Below are positions 13,546-13,742 of a DNA stretch of 13,742 bases, piece by piece (within the stretch, counting starts at the first letter, position 1; each line of letters begins with the position of its first letter). A model generated the notes under the pieces. It saw nothing but the letters and a program-made list of their open reading frames with translations. It ran no database searches and had not been told where the DNA came from. The DNA is from Anaerolineae bacterium (GTDB lineage: Bacteria; Chloroflexota; Anaerolineae; B4-G1; SLSP01), in contig JAFGKB010000273.1 in the NCBI GenBank assembly GCA_016928755.1, forward strand, positions 1 through 13,742, written 5' to 3'. A program made the position numbers and the translations under genes.

Positions 13546-13742
13546 CTACTCCGCAAAAACTATAGTCCCATCTTCGCGCATCTCATCAATAGTCACAAGA
13601 GATACGATGGGAACCTGAATATCGCCTAAAGCTGCACGCCCACCCTCAAAAGACTTCTCGACCAGGGTACCAATGCCGACTAATTCCGCACCGGCAGACT
13701 GCACAAGACGCACGAGGGCAGAAATCGTCTTCCCGGTAGCCA
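13546..13742 (-). CDS. xpt: Xanthine phosphoribosyltransferase-like protein (3' end only)
   Basis: About 65 C-terminal residues of a type I phosphoribosyltransferase are visible on the minus strand; the start lies beyond the right edge. The frame begins with ATGKTISALVRLVQSAGAEL, the end of the PRPP-binding loop and the helix after it. VGIGTLVEKSFEGGRAALG follows, where the VEKSF-x-GGR pattern resembles xanthine PRTase (IEKSF-x-GR) more than adenine or orotate PRTases. It ends with EDGTIVFAE. Such enzymes make XMP from xanthine and PRPP. The guaA start lies 4 nt after the stop, so the pair would turn xanthine into GMP in two steps. The catalytic acidic pair upstream of the loop is not in the window, so substrate specificity is a judgement from this short stretch and from context. 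Confidence 0.65.
   Translation of the reverse strand, partial: ATGKTISALVRLVQSAGAELVGIGTLVEKSFEGGRAALGDIQVPIVSLVTIDEMREDGTIVFAE

Noticed and set aside
13542..13556. Longer guaA start at TTG 13556
   Set aside because: It overlaps the upstream PRTase coding end and has no ribosome-binding site at the right distance, while the TTG at 13541 has GGAG 7 nt upstream.
1..13742. Mobile elements, CRISPR arrays, tRNA or rRNA genes
   Set aside because: No transposase or integrase frame, no regularly spaced direct repeats, and no cloverleaf or rRNA-like segment was seen. Gene order is that of core operons.

Overview
The window is an ordinary bacterial chromosomal segment of moderate GC. It holds two nutrient ABC-transporter operons, one ribosomal-protein gene and the end of a purine-salvage operon. 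Both complete branched-chain-type binding proteins carry lipoprotein signal peptides with a lipobox cysteine. The L25 protein is the long CTC/TL5 type with an acidic tail. LivM and LivH have extended N-termini, and GTG/TTG starts are used. These traits suggest a Chloroflexota-like (Anaerolineae/Caldilineae-type) bacterium, but the assignment is tentative and rests on protein style, not on a search.

Layout. Positions 1-3068 (+): the end of pstS, then pstC, pstA and pstB, the high-affinity phosphate transporter. A strong stem-loop and a possible secondary promoter lie between pstS and pstC. Positions 3069-4064 (+): phoU, with its own sigma70-type promoter and a structured leader of about 180 nt containing a candidate 24-codon ORF, followed by an intrinsic terminator. 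Positions 4079-10836 (-): a six-gene branched-chain amino-acid-type operon, transcribed livK-livH-livM-livG-livF-second binding protein. Stem-loops sit between livK and livH and between livF and the second binding protein. Positions 10837-11261: a divergent control region with a promoter for the liv operon (-) and a promoter for rplY (+). Each promoter is followed closely by a terminator-like hairpin. Positions 11262-11921 (+): rplY/ctc. Positions 11997-13742 (-): the end of a xanthine-phosphoribosyltransferase-like gene followed at once by guaA.

How the genes work together. PstS binds phosphate, PstC/PstA form the channel, PstB drives transport with ATP, and PhoU links transporter state to the phosphate regulon or limits uptake. 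In the liv operon two lipoprotein receptors can feed one LivHMGF membrane complex, which would widen the ligand range. The PRTase-like protein and GuaA both lead to GMP (xanthine to XMP, XMP to GMP).

I found no mobile element, CRISPR array, tRNA or rRNA, and no clear new multi-gene system. The points most worth a second look are regulatory: the attenuator-like leaders of livK and rplY, the phoU leader with its small ORF and repeated anti-SD-like sequences, the recurring G-tract hairpins at the 3' ends of transport genes, and the 30-bp perfect palindrome before the second binding protein.
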